From: Lucifuga dentata
Lineage: Eukaryota; Chordata; Actinopteri; Ophidiiformes; Bythitidae
Length of the DNA stretch: 64,000 nt
Direction: 5' to 3'
Assembly: GCA_014773175.1 (NCBI GenBank)
Contig: VXCM01001558.1
Span: forward strand, 163,555-227,554
The notes beneath the pieces are model-generated. The model ran no database searches. It was not told the DNA's origin and worked only from the letters and a program-made list of their open reading frames with translations. Both the position numbers and the translations under genes were made by a program. This document shows positions 62,699 to 64,000 of the stretch, piece after piece (the first letter of the stretch is position 1; each line of letters begins with the position of its first letter).

Positions 62699-64000
62699 GT
62701 AAGTGTGACATTATGACACTGTGACATTATACACATGCTGATGTAAACAGCCTCATTTGTGATGACCAGTCAGTAACATTCATTCAACACTTTACACAAA
62801 TTATATAGTAGCTACAGCATAATTCTAGGTACTACAAGGTAATATTTACATGTAGTAGTAATAAGTGCAGTAACAGCTGTAGTGATGACTTTGTATTTAC
62901 CAGGTAATTATTGGTTATAGTTAGTGCCAAGAAATAATAATCCCAAAATAATGTAATTACCAAGTATTTACTAGGTATCTATATAGTCAGTTTGTACAAA
63001 AAGCTAACTACTTGTAGAAAACATCAAGGAAAAATGAAGTAAAAGTATTTGTATTACTCCATTTGTTCTTGAACCTCACAGTTTAACAACCTATATGTAT
63101 CTGTAGTTATTGCATCGTACCTCCTGCAGTAATGTACCAATACTCATACTGTACCAATTACTACAATGTTTCATGGTTCCCATATGAGGTTATGTTTATG
63201 TGTACCAATAATAATGTTTTCATTTTTAGTAATAATGTTTTCATGTAAATTACATAAAAAGTTACCTACGGCGCATAAACCTGTTAAATGTTACGGCTGG
63301 AAGCATTTCCGATCAACAAACTTGGTAAGATCTTTGACTTGGTAAGACTGTGTGGTCTTATTCTGTTATATCGCTCGTTAACATTAGCATGACAAATCCT
63401 GAATTTAGGCGAGAAAAAGATATAAAAGAAGTGATTGTATTCACATGTTGGCTGGTTAAATGTTATAAAATCTTGTTTTCCTTCATAACTAAATGAACAA
63501 TTATGTGTTCTTTCCATAAACTCCTTCATAAAATCATTGTCTCCAGGGTTGAGGACCAAGAATGTGTAAAAGAATTACTGAGGTAATTGGAAGGTTTGGC
63601 AGGCATAGTGGACAGTAGGATGGTGTGCAGACCTCAGATGGGAGTACTGGCTGATCCATTACAGTCCTTATACAAAGCGGAGAGCCTGTGTGACAGTGTG
63701 GGGTGGACCAAGGCTGCAACAGATTCAGAATATCAATATTTTGCTCAAGAAATATCCCATAAGGCTATGAATGAAAACTGAAGCTCAAGTAAAACAAAAA
63801 TCTATTTTGTTGATTAAAATGAACAATGGCTTGCTTGCTGCTATCTGTGGCTTTAAATAGTTCAGCGCTCACACTACTCACCTGATGTAGCCCACTCATG
63901 AAAACCTGAAAAAGGCTTTAGCTGGAACCTGTTTTGCCTTAGATGGTGATGTCATATCAGCTGGGAAGGATTTTTTGTTTGGACTCTCTTCTTCTTCTTT
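62699..64000. other. olfml2b intron (right end of window)
   Basis: No further olfml2b exon recognised before the window ends. The region is AT-rich unique sequence. Small open frames near 63284-63781 show no domain or exon signature. Confidence 0.5.

Noticed and set aside
1..64000. tRNA, rRNA, CRISPR arrays or viral genes
   Set aside because: No cloverleaf, rRNA motif, spaced direct repeat array or viral protein signature was recognised on either strand. A tRNA or Rfam scan was not possible here.

Overview
The window is nuclear DNA from a ray-finned (teleost-type) fish. Genes are split into short exons with GT-AG introns. Microsatellites, fish-type MITE and LINE/SINE debris are common. The proteins are clear vertebrate orthologues, and gene order partly matches known vertebrate blocks (FYCO1 beside XCR1; TOR1AIP1 head-to-head with TOR1AIP2). 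I rebuilt exons by hand from reading frame, splice sites and intron phase. No bacterial, viral or CRISPR-type system is visible.

Layout. (1) 40-4667, minus: the 5' part of a secreted or membrane protein with a run of EGF modules, resembling the N-terminus of an E-type adhesion GPCR (CD97/EMR). It runs off the left edge. (2) 5.3-9.5 kb: non-coding, with one hAT-like MITE. (3) 9548-24844, minus: a complete 13-exon class B GPCR, ghrhr. (4) 24.8-27.3 kb: non-coding. (5) 27353-38919, minus: complete 17-exon fyco1 (RUN, long coiled coil, FYVE, LIR, GOLD). (6) 41714-42730, plus: single-coding-exon chemokine receptor, xcr1-like. (7) 44846-48316, plus: 13-exon gene with a Reeler domain, a Thr/Ser-rich minisatellite-encoded stalk and several membrane helices. 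It is the least familiar gene here. (8) 51191-54294 minus and 55874-58817 plus: head-to-head tor1aip1 (LAP1-like) and tor1aip2 (LULL1-like), the membrane activators of torsin ATPases. (9) 60060-62698, plus: first exons of olfml2b, running off the right edge.

The genes do not form one pathway. They are a pituitary hormone receptor, an autophagosome/late-endosome transport adaptor, a lymphoid chemokine receptor, nuclear-envelope/ER torsin cofactors and a matrix protein.

Assembly quality matters. The window holds about twenty single 'n' characters. Several are flanked by two copies of the same 63-97 bp sequence; others sit in the middle of poly-A/T runs. These look like contig ends joined by one N without merging the overlap. 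Three fall in coding exons (ghrhr exon 4, tor1aip2 last exon, olfml2b exon 4) and would make automated annotation call frameshifts or insertions that are probably not real.
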